Shown: in pieces, positions 26,303 through 34,709 of the stretch
How the letters are laid out: every line of letters starts with the position of its first letter
Numbering within the stretch: position 1 is the first letter of the stretch
Origin: an uncultured bacterium
GTDB taxonomy: Bacteria; Bacteroidota; Bacteroidia; Bacteroidales; Bacteroidaceae
Length of the DNA: 64,000 nt
Direction: 5' to 3'
Assembly: GCA_905214795.1 (NCBI GenBank)
Contig: CAJMNM010000012.1
Location: forward strand, 1 to 64,000
Notes under the pieces: model-generated
What the model saw: the letters and a program-made list of their open reading frames with translations, nothing else
Database searches by the model: none
What the model was told of the DNA's origin: nothing
Made by a program: the position numbers and the translations under genes

Positions 26303-26332
26303 TGTCAACTATAAGTATAGTTCATATATTTG
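26301..26332 (+). promoter_or_regulatory. Promoter of the BlaI/M56 operon
   Basis: TTTG 26301-26304, 20 bp, TATATTTG 26325-26332. Both candidate operators overlap it. Confidence 0.8.
26307..26322. promoter_or_regulatory. Candidate operator 2 of the BlaI/M56 operon
   Basis: Dyad AACTATA-AG-TATAGTT lying between the -33 and -7 elements, so bound repressor would block polymerase. Confidence 0.7.
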
Positions 26333-26374
26333 AAGCGTTCATCTTTAAATCTGTTTAATATTAATTTATAGCCA

Positions 26375-26752
26375 ATGAAAAATTATCGGGAACTTACGAA
26401 AGCCGAATTGCAGTTGATGAATTTGCTTTGGGACAGAGGAGAAGCGTTTGTCAATGATTTGCTTGCTGATATGCCGGACCCTAAACCGGCCTATAACACT
26501 GTTTCTACAGTCATGCGTGTGTTGGTAACCAAGGGCTTTGTGGCATATCATGAATTGGGAAAGAGTCATCAGTATTATCCCCTTGTAAGCCGGGAAGAAT
26601 ATTTGGATTCGTTTATCTCATCAGTGAAAAAGTCGTTTTTTCGAGATTCTTTTGTGTCTTTAGTATCCTTTTTTGTGAAGAAAGAGAAACTGACTTCTTC
26701 GGAAATAGCTGATTTGATTAAGATTCTTAATGAGAACAAAAAAGACAGTTGA
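26375..26752 (+). CDS. BlaI/MecI/CopY-family transcriptional repressor
   Basis: A 125-residue repressor. The N-terminal winged helix is at about 5-75 (LTKAELQLMNLLWDRGEAFV, then PAYNTVSTVMRVLVTKGFV as recognition helix and wing), and the C-terminal dimerisation helices are at about 80-122. In BlaI/MecI systems the repressor is cleaved when the partner M56 sensor protease is activated. Here the partner starts 34 bp downstream, and two dyads overlap the promoter just upstream, which points to autoregulation of the operon. No beta-lactamase gene lies nearby, so the controlled function is open. Confidence 0.92.
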   Translation: MKNYRELTKAELQLMNLLWDRGEAFVNDLLADMPDPKPAYNTVSTVMRVLVTKGFVAYHELGKSHQYYPLVSREEYLDSFISSVKKSFFRDSFVSLVSFFVKKEKLTSSEIADLIKILNENKKDS

Positions 26753-26786
26753 GCCTTTAGTATTTTAACCTTAAATTAAAAAGATT

Positions 26787-28457
26787 ATGGACATATTGGG
26801 TGAGATGGGCTATTATTGCGGACGTTTTATATTGGCTTCTGCTTTCTTGATGCTGATTTACTGGCTTTTGCTAAGAAAAACGGCTGGATACGCATTTTTG
26901 CGTGCATATTTGCTGGCTTTACCTTTGATTTCATTGTTTCTGGCATTTTTGATGATAGAGGTTGGAGACAATGTGCAACAAGTGGTGTATGTTGATTCTT
27001 ACACTCATGGTGTACCGGCTGCCGGCACGAGTGATCATGCTTTGTTTAAAGGTGGTGTTTTACGTCCGGTGACAGAAGAAACTTTTCATTTTCCGTTGAA
27101 AGAGGTGCTGTTGGTTGTATATAGTGTCGTAGCAACATTGCTGATGTTACATCTTTTCTATGGTGCATTTTGTATCTGGGGCAAACGCGTAAAGTCATCG
27201 GTCGTTCGGTTCGGAAAGTTCCGGATATATCGTTCTGCGGATATCAGTTCTCCGTTTTCTTTCGTAAACGCGGTTTTTTTGCCTCTGCATATGTCCGGCA
27301 AGCATCGTTTCTTTATTATGAAACACGAATTGGCGCATATCAGATGCCGTCACTATTACGATATCTTTTATATTGAGACGGTTACACGTATGTTGTGGTT
27401 TAATCCGGTTCTTTGGGCTGTGTTGGTGGAACTTCGCAATATACATGAATTTCAGGCAGACGCCAGGGTGTTGCAGACAGGTGGGGATTTACATGTCTAT
27501 CAGACGCTTCTGTTGGAAGAGGCATTGTCAGTCCGTTACGGGCTGACCAATGGTTTTGGGCACTCGTTTATACGGCGTCGTTTTATTTTGATGAAGCAAA
27601 ATGCGTCCCGTCATCTTGGTAAATTGAGAGCCGCGGTGTCTGTCGGTCTGTTTGCTGTATTCTTTTCTGTTTTCTGTTTTGCCAAAGCTGAGGCGGAAGT
27701 TGTTTACAGATTGCGTCAGAGCAGTGTGTCGGCTGTTGATAAAATGAATGTTTCCCGTCCGGTTGTGGAGGTTGCGGATTCCTCAGATGTAGTGTCTTCG
27801 GGAGATGCCTTTTCTGTAAAAAGTGTGGATTCGGTAAAAGTTGTCGGGAATCAGCCCCTTGCTTATGATGAGCCGGATACATCGTCTTTGGCGGTAACAA
27901 GTCAGGACGTGTCTGCCGTAGGGAATAACAGTGCGATACAGGTTGTATCTGCTGATACACAGGTTCATCATCAGACAGAGCACACTGTATTCGAACCTTT
28001 AAACGATAATATTTCTGATGACGACATTCCTGTCAAGACACATGCTAAAGGGGCTCTTCCTTCATCGGAAAGCAGTGGCAGTATACAAGCGGAATTTCTT
28101 TCTATGAAAGTCCCTTTCTATATTATACGTGGAAAAAAAGAAACACAGTTGGTATTGTTGTCTTATGTGCAGTCTGACAGCCCTACATATTTCTTTTCCA
28201 GTAATATTTTTATTGTAGACAAGGATACCGGCGATAAATATAAGGTTCGCAGAATAGAGGGTGGATACAATCTGGACGAACGTTTTCGTCTGCGGTATTA
28301 CAAAAATAATGTGATAGAGTTTACTTTGATATTCCCGCCTTTGCCAAAGTCGGTAAGCAGAATTGATGTGATAGAATCCGGTACTACGGAACGTTGGAAT
28401 TATTTTAATATCAAACTCAAAGACATAGAGCGTGAACGTATAAATGTGATTCTGTAA
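26787..28457 (+). CDS. M56-family (BlaR1-like) membrane metalloprotease sensor with a non-PBP C-terminal domain
   Basis: A membrane signal-transducing zinc protease of 556 residues. TM segments are at about 12-29, 36-57, 104-130 and 283-300. The cytoplasmic M56 domain has the zinc motif KHELAH (His180, Glu181, His184) and a downstream HEFQADA (Glu221 as probable third ligand). The C-terminal extracytoplasmic part (300-556) has a long Ser/Val/Asp-rich linker to about 430 and then a compact domain with DKDTGDKYKVRRIE (478-491) and IFPPLPKSVSRIDVIESG (515-532). The penicillin-binding domain of classical BlaR1 is absent. The same compact domain occurs in the next gene's lipoprotein. Confidence 0.9.
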   Translation: MDILGEMGYYCGRFILASAFLMLIYWLLLRKTAGYAFLRAYLLALPLISLFLAFLMIEVGDNVQQVVYVDSYTHGVPAAGTSDHALFKGGVLRPVTEETFHFPLKEVLLVVYSVVATLLMLHLFYGAFCIWGKRVKSSVVRFGKFRIYRSADISSPFSFVNAVFLPLHMSGKHRFFIMKHELAHIRCRHYYDIFYIETVTRMLWFNPVLWAVLVELRNIHEFQADARVLQTGGDLHVYQTLLLEEALSVRYGLTNGFGHSFIRRRFILMKQNASRHLGKLRAAVSVGLFAVFFSVFCFAKAEAEVVYRLRQSSVSAVDKMNVSRPVVEVADSSDVVSSGDAFSVKSVDSVKVVGNQPLAYDEPDTSSLAVTSQDVSAVGNNSAIQVVSADTQVHHQTEHTVFEPLNDNISDDDIPVKTHAKGALPSSESSGSIQAEFLSMKVPFYIIRGKKETQLVLLSYVQSDSPTYFFSSNIFIVDKDTGDKYKVRRIEGGYNLDERFRLRYYKNNVIEFTLIFPPLPKSVSRIDVIESGTTERWNYFNIKLKDIERERINVIL

Positions 28458-28506
28458 TGAAGAGAATAAATACGATACTTGGTTTTTAATCTTAATTTTT
28501 AATCTT

Positions 28507-29103
28507 ATGAAACATTTCAGAAAAAGTCTTTTGGGAGTGACAGTTTTTGCTTTGTTTGTATGTAGCTGTAAGACGGGTGTGCAATATTCATCTTTTCGTC
28601 CCGAGAATAGGAAACCGGATATGGTCCGTCCCGCCCGGTCGTATACGATTGCAGACGAGAGAAGTTTTCCCGGATATACCAATGTGCAGCAGGCTGATGA
28701 CAATACGTTGCATGGAGACTATTATCCCATAACCGGAATATGGCGTACATCAGAAGCAACCTATGTGGCCTATTGTTGGGTGCCTCAAGAAAACTGGTGG
28801 TGGATACGTTTTAATAGTGAAACCTATTTGCGTGACTGCGATACCGGTGATTGTTATAAACTGCGGTATGTAGAGCATTTTCCGACAGACACTTGTTTCT
28901 TTGTCGGTGACCAGGCTCGACAGACTCTTCGGTTTATTCAGGTATTTCCACCATTACCGGATAAGGTAAAAACCGTTGATTATATTTCAAGAACCGGCGA
29001 GACGCGTGAGAATATGAATGTTTATCCGCCGGTATTGGGTATTGATTTGAAGGTGTTGGCCGGGCAGTCTGTTAAAAAGAAGCAGGGAAAGGTTATATAT
29101 TGA
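28507..29103 (+). CDS. Lipoprotein sharing the sensor domain of the upstream M56 protein
   Basis: A 198-residue lipoprotein with signal MKHFRKSLLGVTVFALFVCSC (lipobox Cys21). Residues about 78-185 align with the last 120 residues of the upstream M56 protein: CDTGDCYKLRYVE (111-123) and VFPPLPDKVKTVDYISRTGE (146-165) match block for block. It is the third gene of the unit, 49 bp after the protease gene, before a terminator. The shared domain suggests that both proteins bind the same partner or ligand or each other, for example an envelope-stress signal; this is inference. Confidence 0.8.
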   Translation: MKHFRKSLLGVTVFALFVCSCKTGVQYSSFRPENRKPDMVRPARSYTIADERSFPGYTNVQQADDNTLHGDYYPITGIWRTSEATYVAYCWVPQENWWWIRFNSETYLRDCDTGDCYKLRYVEHFPTDTCFFVGDQARQTLRFIQVFPPLPDKVKTVDYISRTGETRENMNVYPPVLGIDLKVLAGQSVKKKQGKVIY

Positions 29104-29232
29104 TGGTCTTATCGCATAAGACAAACATAAGAAAGTATGTGTCATGAATCTGAATGTTCTCAGAGGTGTGATGTCTTACTGATGTGTTAGAGAAATACAG
29201 CGTCTGTATAAAGTGCTGAAAGGTTGTATTAT

Positions 29233-29279
29233 AAAAATCCCCCGAAAGTATGGTGAAACACTTTCGGGGGAAATTTTTG
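29233..29279. terminator. Terminator between the lipoprotein gene and the etf operon
   Basis: Arms TCCCCCGAAAGT (29238-29249) and ACTTTCGGGGGA (29260-29271) with a 10-base loop, A-run before and T-run after. It can serve both convergent transcripts. Confidence 0.9.
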
Positions 29280-29315
29280 TTTATACAGTTGTTACGTATA
29301 GCAACTGATTTGTGT

Positions 29316-31025
29316 TTAAATCTGACGATAGTTGGACAGTTGTTCAGCAGTAAACTTGCGGATGAAATTGAAGTGTTTCTCTACTTCTGATTCTGCATAG
29401 TTTATGTAAACAGTCGCGCTCTTGCTGAACAGGTCCGGACGGTTTGTAGCGTCTTGAAGCAAGAGGTGAGACATGATGGTGACAGCTGCCATTTCCATCA
29501 GGCGGCGGGCTACAAAATCGTGCAGTTCCTGATCGTTGGCTTCCTTAACTGCATTGGTGCAGGCATCGAATTTGTTGGCCATTTCTTTCACACGGTTCAT
29601 CAGTGGCTCAAATTCAGGAGCTACCAAGTGTTGTTCATATTCGCGGATGGTGGCGATATATGCGCCATTGGTTACATAACGGATGGCCGCTACGGTTTGC
29701 AGCTGGGTTGTACCTTCGTAAATGGAAGTGATACGTGCATCACGGTAAATACGCTGGCAGGCGTATTCGAGCATGAAGCCGGAACCGCCGTGAACCTGAA
29801 TGCTGTCGTAAGCGTTTTGGTTGGCGTATTCTGAGTTCATACCTTTAGCCAGAGGAGTGAAACTGTCGGCCAGTTTGGCGTAACGTTTCTGTTCCTGACG
29901 TTCTTCCGGTGTCAGTTTGCGTTCGCGGGCAATGTCATCAAGGGCTTTGTAGATGTCTACGTAGCGTGAAGTCTGATAGAGTAGCGCGCGTCCGGCATCC
30001 AGTTTGGCTTTCATGATGGAAAGCATGTCGTAAACAGCCGGGAAATTGATGATTTCCTTACCGAATTGTTTACGGTCTTTGGCATAGGCCAGCGCTTCGT
30101 TATAGGCTGCCTGACTCAAGCCGACAGACTGTGCCGCGATACCCAGACGGGCACCGTTCATCAATGCCATGACATATTTGATAAGACCCAGTTTGCGGTC
30201 GCCGCAAAGTTCTGCGCGTGCGTTTTTATAAACAAGCTCGCAGGTTGGAGAACCATGGATACCCATCTTGTTTTCGATACGACGGACGTCTACACCGCCA
30301 TCGTTTTTGTCGTAGATGAACATAGACAAGCCACGTCCGTCTTTGGTGCCTTCTTCTGAGCGGGCCAGAACGAGGTGGATGTTGGCATCACCATTGGTAA
30401 TGAAGCGTTTCACACCGTTCAGACGCCAGCAATTGTTAGCTTCGTCGAAAGTTGCTTTCAGCATGACGCTTTGCAAATCGGAGCCGGCATCAGGTTCGGT
30501 AAGGTCCATAGACATGGTTTCGCCGGCGCATACGCGGGGAATGAAACGGCTGTGCTGGTCTTCGTTTCCGAATTCGTATAATGTTTCAATACAGTCCTGC
30601 AAAGACCAGATGTTACCGAAACCGGCATCGGCAGCTGCTACAATCTCGGCACACATGGTATACGGAGTGATAGGGAAATTCAGTCCGTTGTAGCGGCGTG
30701 GCATGGTCATACCGTTCATTCCGGCCTTAACCATGGCATCAAGATTTTCTTTTGTGCCGCTGGCATATTCCACGCGACCGTTCTCACAATGAGGACCTTC
30801 TGCGTCAACACCTTCTGCGTTTGGTGCGATTACATTGGCAGTGATATCGCCTACAATGTCCAACACCTTGTCATAAGAATCCATTGCGTCGTCAAAGTCA
30901 ACCGGCGCATAGTCAAATTCGTCTTTGTCTTTAAAGTCGCGCTCTTTCAGTTCTACGATGCGCTTCATCATCGGATTGTTCAAGTGATACTTGAGTTCCG
31001 GAATATCTGAATAATAGTTAGCCAT
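29316..31025 (-). CDS. Acyl-CoA dehydrogenase family protein
   Basis: A flavoprotein of 569 residues, longer than the classical 380-residue enzymes and similar to the extended group with a C-terminal helical addition. Visible: SMDLTEPDAGSDL (about 171-183), GVKRFITNGDANIHLVLAR, GIHGSPTCELVY, GARLGIAAQSVGLSQAAYNEALAYAKDRKQFG (in parts, about 290-322), and YRDARITSIYEGTT (about 430-443) with the position of the catalytic base. It oxidises an acyl-CoA and passes electrons to ETF. It follows etfA by 2 bp in the etfB-etfA-acd operon. Substrate is unknown; in this phylum the trio may work in reductive as well as oxidative directions. Confidence 0.92.
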   Translation of the reverse strand: MANYYSDIPELKYHLNNPMMKRIVELKERDFKDKDEFDYAPVDFDDAMDSYDKVLDIVGDITANVIAPNAEGVDAEGPHCENGRVEYASGTKENLDAMVKAGMNGMTMPRRYNGLNFPITPYTMCAEIVAAADAGFGNIWSLQDCIETLYEFGNEDQHSRFIPRVCAGETMSMDLTEPDAGSDLQSVMLKATFDEANNCWRLNGVKRFITNGDANIHLVLARSEEGTKDGRGLSMFIYDKNDGGVDVRRIENKMGIHGSPTCELVYKNARAELCGDRKLGLIKYVMALMNGARLGIAAQSVGLSQAAYNEALAYAKDRKQFGKEIINFPAVYDMLSIMKAKLDAGRALLYQTSRYVDIYKALDDIARERKLTPEERQEQKRYAKLADSFTPLAKGMNSEYANQNAYDSIQVHGGSGFMLEYACQRIYRDARITSIYEGTTQLQTVAAIRYVTNGAYIATIREYEQHLVAPEFEPLMNRVKEMANKFDACTNAVKEANDQELHDFVARRLMEMAAVTIMSHLLLQDATNRPDLFSKSATVYINYAESEVEKHFNFIRKFTAEQLSNYRQI

Positions 31026-31027
31026 GT

Positions 31028-32050
31028 TTACTTGCTGTTTTGTTTGTAATACTTAATGAGCTTGGGTACCACTTCTTCTACCGTACCGTTGATGACATAG
31101 TCGGCAATGGCATTGATCGGAGCGTTGGGGTCGCTGTTGATAGAAATGATAATGCCGCTTTCTTTCATACCGGCAATGTGCTGGATGGCACCTGAAATAC
31201 CACAGGCGATATAAACTTTCGGGCGAACGGTGACACCTGTCTGGCCAATCTGAAGATCGTGGTCGCAGAATCCGGCATCTACGGCCGCACGGCTGCCGCC
31301 CACCTCTCCGTGGATTTCCTTTGCCAGTTCGAACAGCATGTCAAAGCCTTCCTTGCTTCCCATACCATAACCGCCGGCAATGATGATAGAAGCGCCTTTC
31401 AGGTTGTTTTTAGCTTTTTCTACATGACGGTCTATTACCTTAACCACATAATCTGTCTCGGGGACATATTTGACTACATCGTGAACAATAACCTCACCTT
31501 TATAGTTGGGGTCAAGAATCTCTGCTTTCATCACACCGCTGCGGACGGTGGCCATCTGCGGACGGTTTTCGGGGTTGACGATGGTGGCTACAATGTTACC
31601 GCCAAAGGCCGGACGAATCTGATATAACAGGTTTTCGTAGTGCTTGTTGGCCTTTTTATCGTCGTGAGGACCGATTTCGAGAGCTGTACAGTCGGCAGTC
31701 AGTCCGGAATGTAAGGCTGAAGAGACACGTGGTCCGAGATCTCGTCCTACAACATCTGCTCCCATCAGGCAAATCTGGGGCTTTTCTTCTTTGAAGAGGT
31801 TGACCAAAACAGAAGTGTGGGGAAGTGAAGTGTAAGGTGACAGACCTTCAGCATCGAAAATATGAAGTTTGTCTACTCCGTAGGGTAGAATCTGCTGCTC
31901 TACCTTGCCGGTAATGTCTGCGCCGGCAACGACGGCCTCTAATTGTACGCCTAGTGTATTGGCTAATTTGCGGCCTTTTGTTAAAAGTTCCTGGCTTACT
32001 TCGGCAACGGTTGTGCCTTCAAGCTCGCAATATACAAATACGTTGTTCAT
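31028..32050 (-). CDS. etfA: Electron transfer flavoprotein alpha subunit
   Basis: A 340-residue FAD-binding subunit of the cytoplasmic ETF heterodimer, carrying electrons from acyl-CoA dehydrogenase. The C-terminal FAD domain shows IIAGGYGMGSKEGF (about 222-235), GGSRAAVDAGF, QIGQTGVTVRPKVYIACGIS and GAIQHIAGM, and the terminal SINSDPNAPINAIADYVI. The N-terminal domain lacks sequence motifs of note. It sits 2 bp after etfB and 2 bp before the acyl-CoA dehydrogenase gene, a tightly packed operon. Confidence 0.96.
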   Translation of the reverse strand: MNNVFVYCELEGTTVAEVSQELLTKGRKLANTLGVQLEAVVAGADITGKVEQQILPYGVDKLHIFDAEGLSPYTSLPHTSVLVNLFKEEKPQICLMGADVVGRDLGPRVSSALHSGLTADCTALEIGPHDDKKANKHYENLLYQIRPAFGGNIVATIVNPENRPQMATVRSGVMKAEILDPNYKGEVIVHDVVKYVPETDYVVKVIDRHVEKAKNNLKGASIIIAGGYGMGSKEGFDMLFELAKEIHGEVGGSRAAVDAGFCDHDLQIGQTGVTVRPKVYIACGISGAIQHIAGMKESGIIISINSDPNAPINAIADYVINGTVEEVVPKLIKYYKQNSK

Positions 32051-32052
32051 GA

Positions 32053-32925
32053 TTATCCGATAGTATGATTAGCCAATAATTCCTGAATCAGTCCTTCGAT
32101 GTCTGCATCGGAAGACGTAAGGGTTTTACTCTCTTTTGCCTTGAATACGATGTTCTGCACCTGTTTGACTTTGGTCGGTGAACCGCTTAAGCCACACTGA
32201 TTCAAGTCGGCATTGACATCGGCAGTGTTATACTGTCCTAAAGTCAGGTAAGGCTTTTTCTGGTATTCTTCGGCATAAGCTAGTCCTTCGGCAGGCATTT
32301 CCATCGGAACCATGGCACGTTTATATTTCATAACGAGTTTGGCATTGCGCGGGCGGCAAGGTGCTGCACTGCCGTTTACTGTCAGTACGACTGGCATCGG
32401 TGCTTCAACAGTTTCCACACCGCCGTCAATATGACGTTTAACGGTCATTTTGCCATCGGCGCATTTCAAAATCTCTTCTACGTATGTGACCTGTGGCAGA
32501 CCGAGTTTCTGGGCTACCTGAGGACCAACCTGTGCGGTATCTCCGTCGATAGCCTGACGGCCGCCAAGAATAACATCAGGAATACCTATTTTCTGAATAG
32601 TTACAGCCAAAGCATAACTTGTGGCCAACGTGTCGGCGCCGGCAAACGCGCGATCACTCAACAGATAGCCGCCGTCTGCGCCGCGGTATAAGCTTTCGCG
32701 GATGATTTCAGCGGCACGCGGAGGTCCCATGGTTACTACTGTGACAGTGGAGCCCGGATTCTGGTCTTTCAGTCTCAGAGCCTGTTCCAAAGCATTTAAG
32801 TCTTCCGGATTAAAGATAGCAGGTAATGCGGAACGGTTGACGGTGCCTTCGGGAGTCATCGCGTCCGGACCTACATTACGGGTGTCGGGTACTTGCTTGG
32901 CGAGTACAATGATTTTTAAACTCAT
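32053..32925 (-). CDS. etfB: Electron transfer flavoprotein beta subunit
   Basis: The 290-residue partner of EtfA. It opens MSLKIIVLAKQVPDTRNVG, has the adenine-nucleotide-binding ETF fold with VTVVTMGPPRAAEIIRESL (about 60-78), GGRQAIDGDTAQVGPQ (about 121-136) and RHIDGGVETVE (about 164-174). It is first in the operon and is preceded by a consensus-like promoter. The length is above the 250-260 of mitochondrial-type EtfB. Some longer EtfB proteins belong to bifurcating ETFs; whether this one does cannot be decided from motifs I can read. Confidence 0.95.
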   Translation of the reverse strand: MSLKIIVLAKQVPDTRNVGPDAMTPEGTVNRSALPAIFNPEDLNALEQALRLKDQNPGSTVTVVTMGPPRAAEIIRESLYRGADGGYLLSDRAFAGADTLATSYALAVTIQKIGIPDVILGGRQAIDGDTAQVGPQVAQKLGLPQVTYVEEILKCADGKMTVKRHIDGGVETVEAPMPVVLTVNGSAAPCRPRNAKLVMKYKRAMVPMEMPAEGLAYAEEYQKKPYLTLGQYNTADVNADLNQCGLSGSPTKVKQVQNIVFKAKESKTLTSSDADIEGLIQELLANHTIG

Positions 32926-32989
32926 AGTTCTTTTTCTTATTTTGTCGAAATATAGTGATAAGATTTGTTTTTCAATTTTGCAATTAGGG

Positions 32990-33020
32990 CAAATGTACTT
33001 AATTTTTGTGTGAAGTCAAC
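32990..33020 (-). promoter_or_regulatory. Promoter of the etfB-etfA-acd operon
   Basis: GTTG at 33020-33017, 19 bp, TACATTTG at 32997-32990, 65 bp before the etfB start. Confidence 0.7.
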
Positions 33021-33062
33021 AAAAAAAATGCGAAAAAAGCATTTTCTCTGTTTAAAGTTCAG

Positions 33063-33070
33063 TACTTTTG
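33063..33070 (+). promoter_or_regulatory. -7 box of the DUF6057 gene
   Basis: TACTTTTG, 31 bp before the start codon; no clear -33. Confidence 0.5.
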
Positions 33071-33101
33071 TTATTAGTTAAGGTTTGATAGTGATACTTT
33101 T

Positions 33102-34709
33102 ATGAATATAAAATCAGTCAATAATAATGGTAAGCCGTTGAATGAAACAAGCAAGCGGTTAAAGTTGCCGGCTGTAGTCAAGGCTTTTATGCATTGTTCT
33201 CATGCGATGTGGTTTTTTGTAGCTGTGTGGGTATGGGCATCATGCTGGTATGGTGATGTTTTTGTGATGGCCCGTGAGTACAGCTTTTTTGCTTTTGATA
33301 AATTGCTGATGAAGCCGGTTTGGGAACAGACTTATGGCAGTTTGTGGATTGCGGGTCGTGCATTGCTTAATCTGTTTGCTTTTCCATGGTTGGGCGGACT
33401 GGTGTTGTCACTGCTGTTGACGGTAATCAGTTGGCTGGTGGGATATCTGTTGCGGGTGCCTGCCCGTTGGCGTTGGTTGCAGTATGTGCCGGCAGCTGTA
33501 TATATTTATGTGGTAACCTGGATGGGATTTGACGCATTTGTGTTTAGAGAGCCCGGCTGGCTTTTGGGCATTCCGTTGTGTGTGGCTGTTATTTTGATTT
33601 TACAAGTCGTTTTTTTGCGTAGTTTCAGTCATCGTCGTCTGGCTTGGATTTGGAAATGTCGTGAAGATGAGACCGTAAGTATCAATGCGCTGTTGGTGGC
33701 AGTAGCTTTGCTTATACCGGCCGGGGCGGCGGTATATGGTAGTGCCGGACGTTCGGATGTCCGGTTGACGGCTAAGTTGCAGCGTTTGATGAGAGAACAG
33801 AAATGGGACGAGATGGCTCATGCGGCCGAAGCGTGGAATGGCAGCTCGCGTCAGGTGGCGGCTTATCATGCATTGGCTTTAGTCCGGAATGGTCGTCTGT
33901 TGGATGATTTGTTCAAAGTGCGTTATGATTTCCGGCCTGTTCATCTCGTTTCACGTAAAGGCGAACCTTCTATGGGACGTGAGATTTATGAAGCGGACTG
34001 TAATTTCCATGCAGGACTAATTATGTCTGCTTATCGTAATGATATGGAGCAGATGACATTTGACGGTATTGGTACGGCACGTTTACGTCGTATGATTCGC
34101 TACGCGTTGCTACGCCATGAAACCAATCTGGCTTTGCGTTATCTGCTTGTATTGTCGAAACAACCGTTTGAAGGTGATTATGTAGCTTATTACCGGAAAT
34201 TGGCGTCAAATCCTGATTTAGTAGAAACGGATTCTGAATTGAAGGCTATTGCTGATATGTTACCGGTTGAGGATCAGTTTGAAGGATCTTTCGTCCGTCC
34301 GCTTTTCATTGGATATTATCTTGGAACGAAGAATATAAGAAGCCGGGGCGCATATGATGTTGCTACGGCTGCAAGTCTTTATGCCCGGATGATGCCTTTG
34401 TTTTGTTATCGTGCTGTGGCTTATGCCAAAGAGGGGAGCTATCCGCCGGTAGTGGCCGATGCTTTGGGAATGCTTAAAGTAATGCAGCCGGAGGCGGTTT
34501 CTGCTTTTTCCGGAATAGATATGAACGCAGGGCGTTATGTGGGGTTTGCCAAATCGTTCACTGGAACGGACACGTTGGCCGTTTATCAGCGTGCCGTTGG
34601 ACAATTTAAGAACTACAGCGGTTATTATCCTTATTATTATTTCTTTGGCCATCCGGATGTTTCGGATAAGTCTGTAAAAGAGGAACAGGAGAAAGGAGGA
34701 ATAAATTGA
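33102..34709 (+). CDS. DUF6057-type membrane protein
   Basis: A 535-residue protein with an N-terminal membrane region of about six hydrophobic segments between residues 30 and 215 (for example GLVLSLLLTVISWLVGYLL and LLGIPLCVAVILILQVVFL) and a soluble C-terminal region (220-535) of helical repeats resembling TPR-like structure (ALRYLLVLSKQPFEG, KNYSGYYPYYYFFGHPD). It matches what is annotated as DUF6057 in Bacteroidales; the function is unknown. Its stop overlaps the start of the CxxCH lipoprotein gene, so the two products probably act together. Confidence 0.75.
   Translation: MNIKSVNNNGKPLNETSKRLKLPAVVKAFMHCSHAMWFFVAVWVWASCWYGDVFVMAREYSFFAFDKLLMKPVWEQTYGSLWIAGRALLNLFAFPWLGGLVLSLLLTVISWLVGYLLRVPARWRWLQYVPAAVYIYVVTWMGFDAFVFREPGWLLGIPLCVAVILILQVVFLRSFSHRRLAWIWKCREDETVSINALLVAVALLIPAGAAVYGSAGRSDVRLTAKLQRLMREQKWDEMAHAAEAWNGSSRQVAAYHALALVRNGRLLDDLFKVRYDFRPVHLVSRKGEPSMGREIYEADCNFHAGLIMSAYRNDMEQMTFDGIGTARLRRMIRYALLRHETNLALRYLLVLSKQPFEGDYVAYYRKLASNPDLVETDSELKAIADMLPVEDQFEGSFVRPLFIGYYLGTKNIRSRGAYDVATAASLYARMMPLFCYRAVAYAKEGSYPPVVADALGMLKVMQPEAVSAFSGIDMNAGRYVGFAKSFTGTDTLAVYQRAVGQFKNYSGYYPYYYFFGHPDVSDKSVKEEQEKGGIN

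Noticed and set aside
28062..28703. 213-codon frame antisense to the M56 and lipoprotein genes
   Set aside because: It lies opposite two well-supported genes, with a composition typical of an antisense shadow and no start signal.
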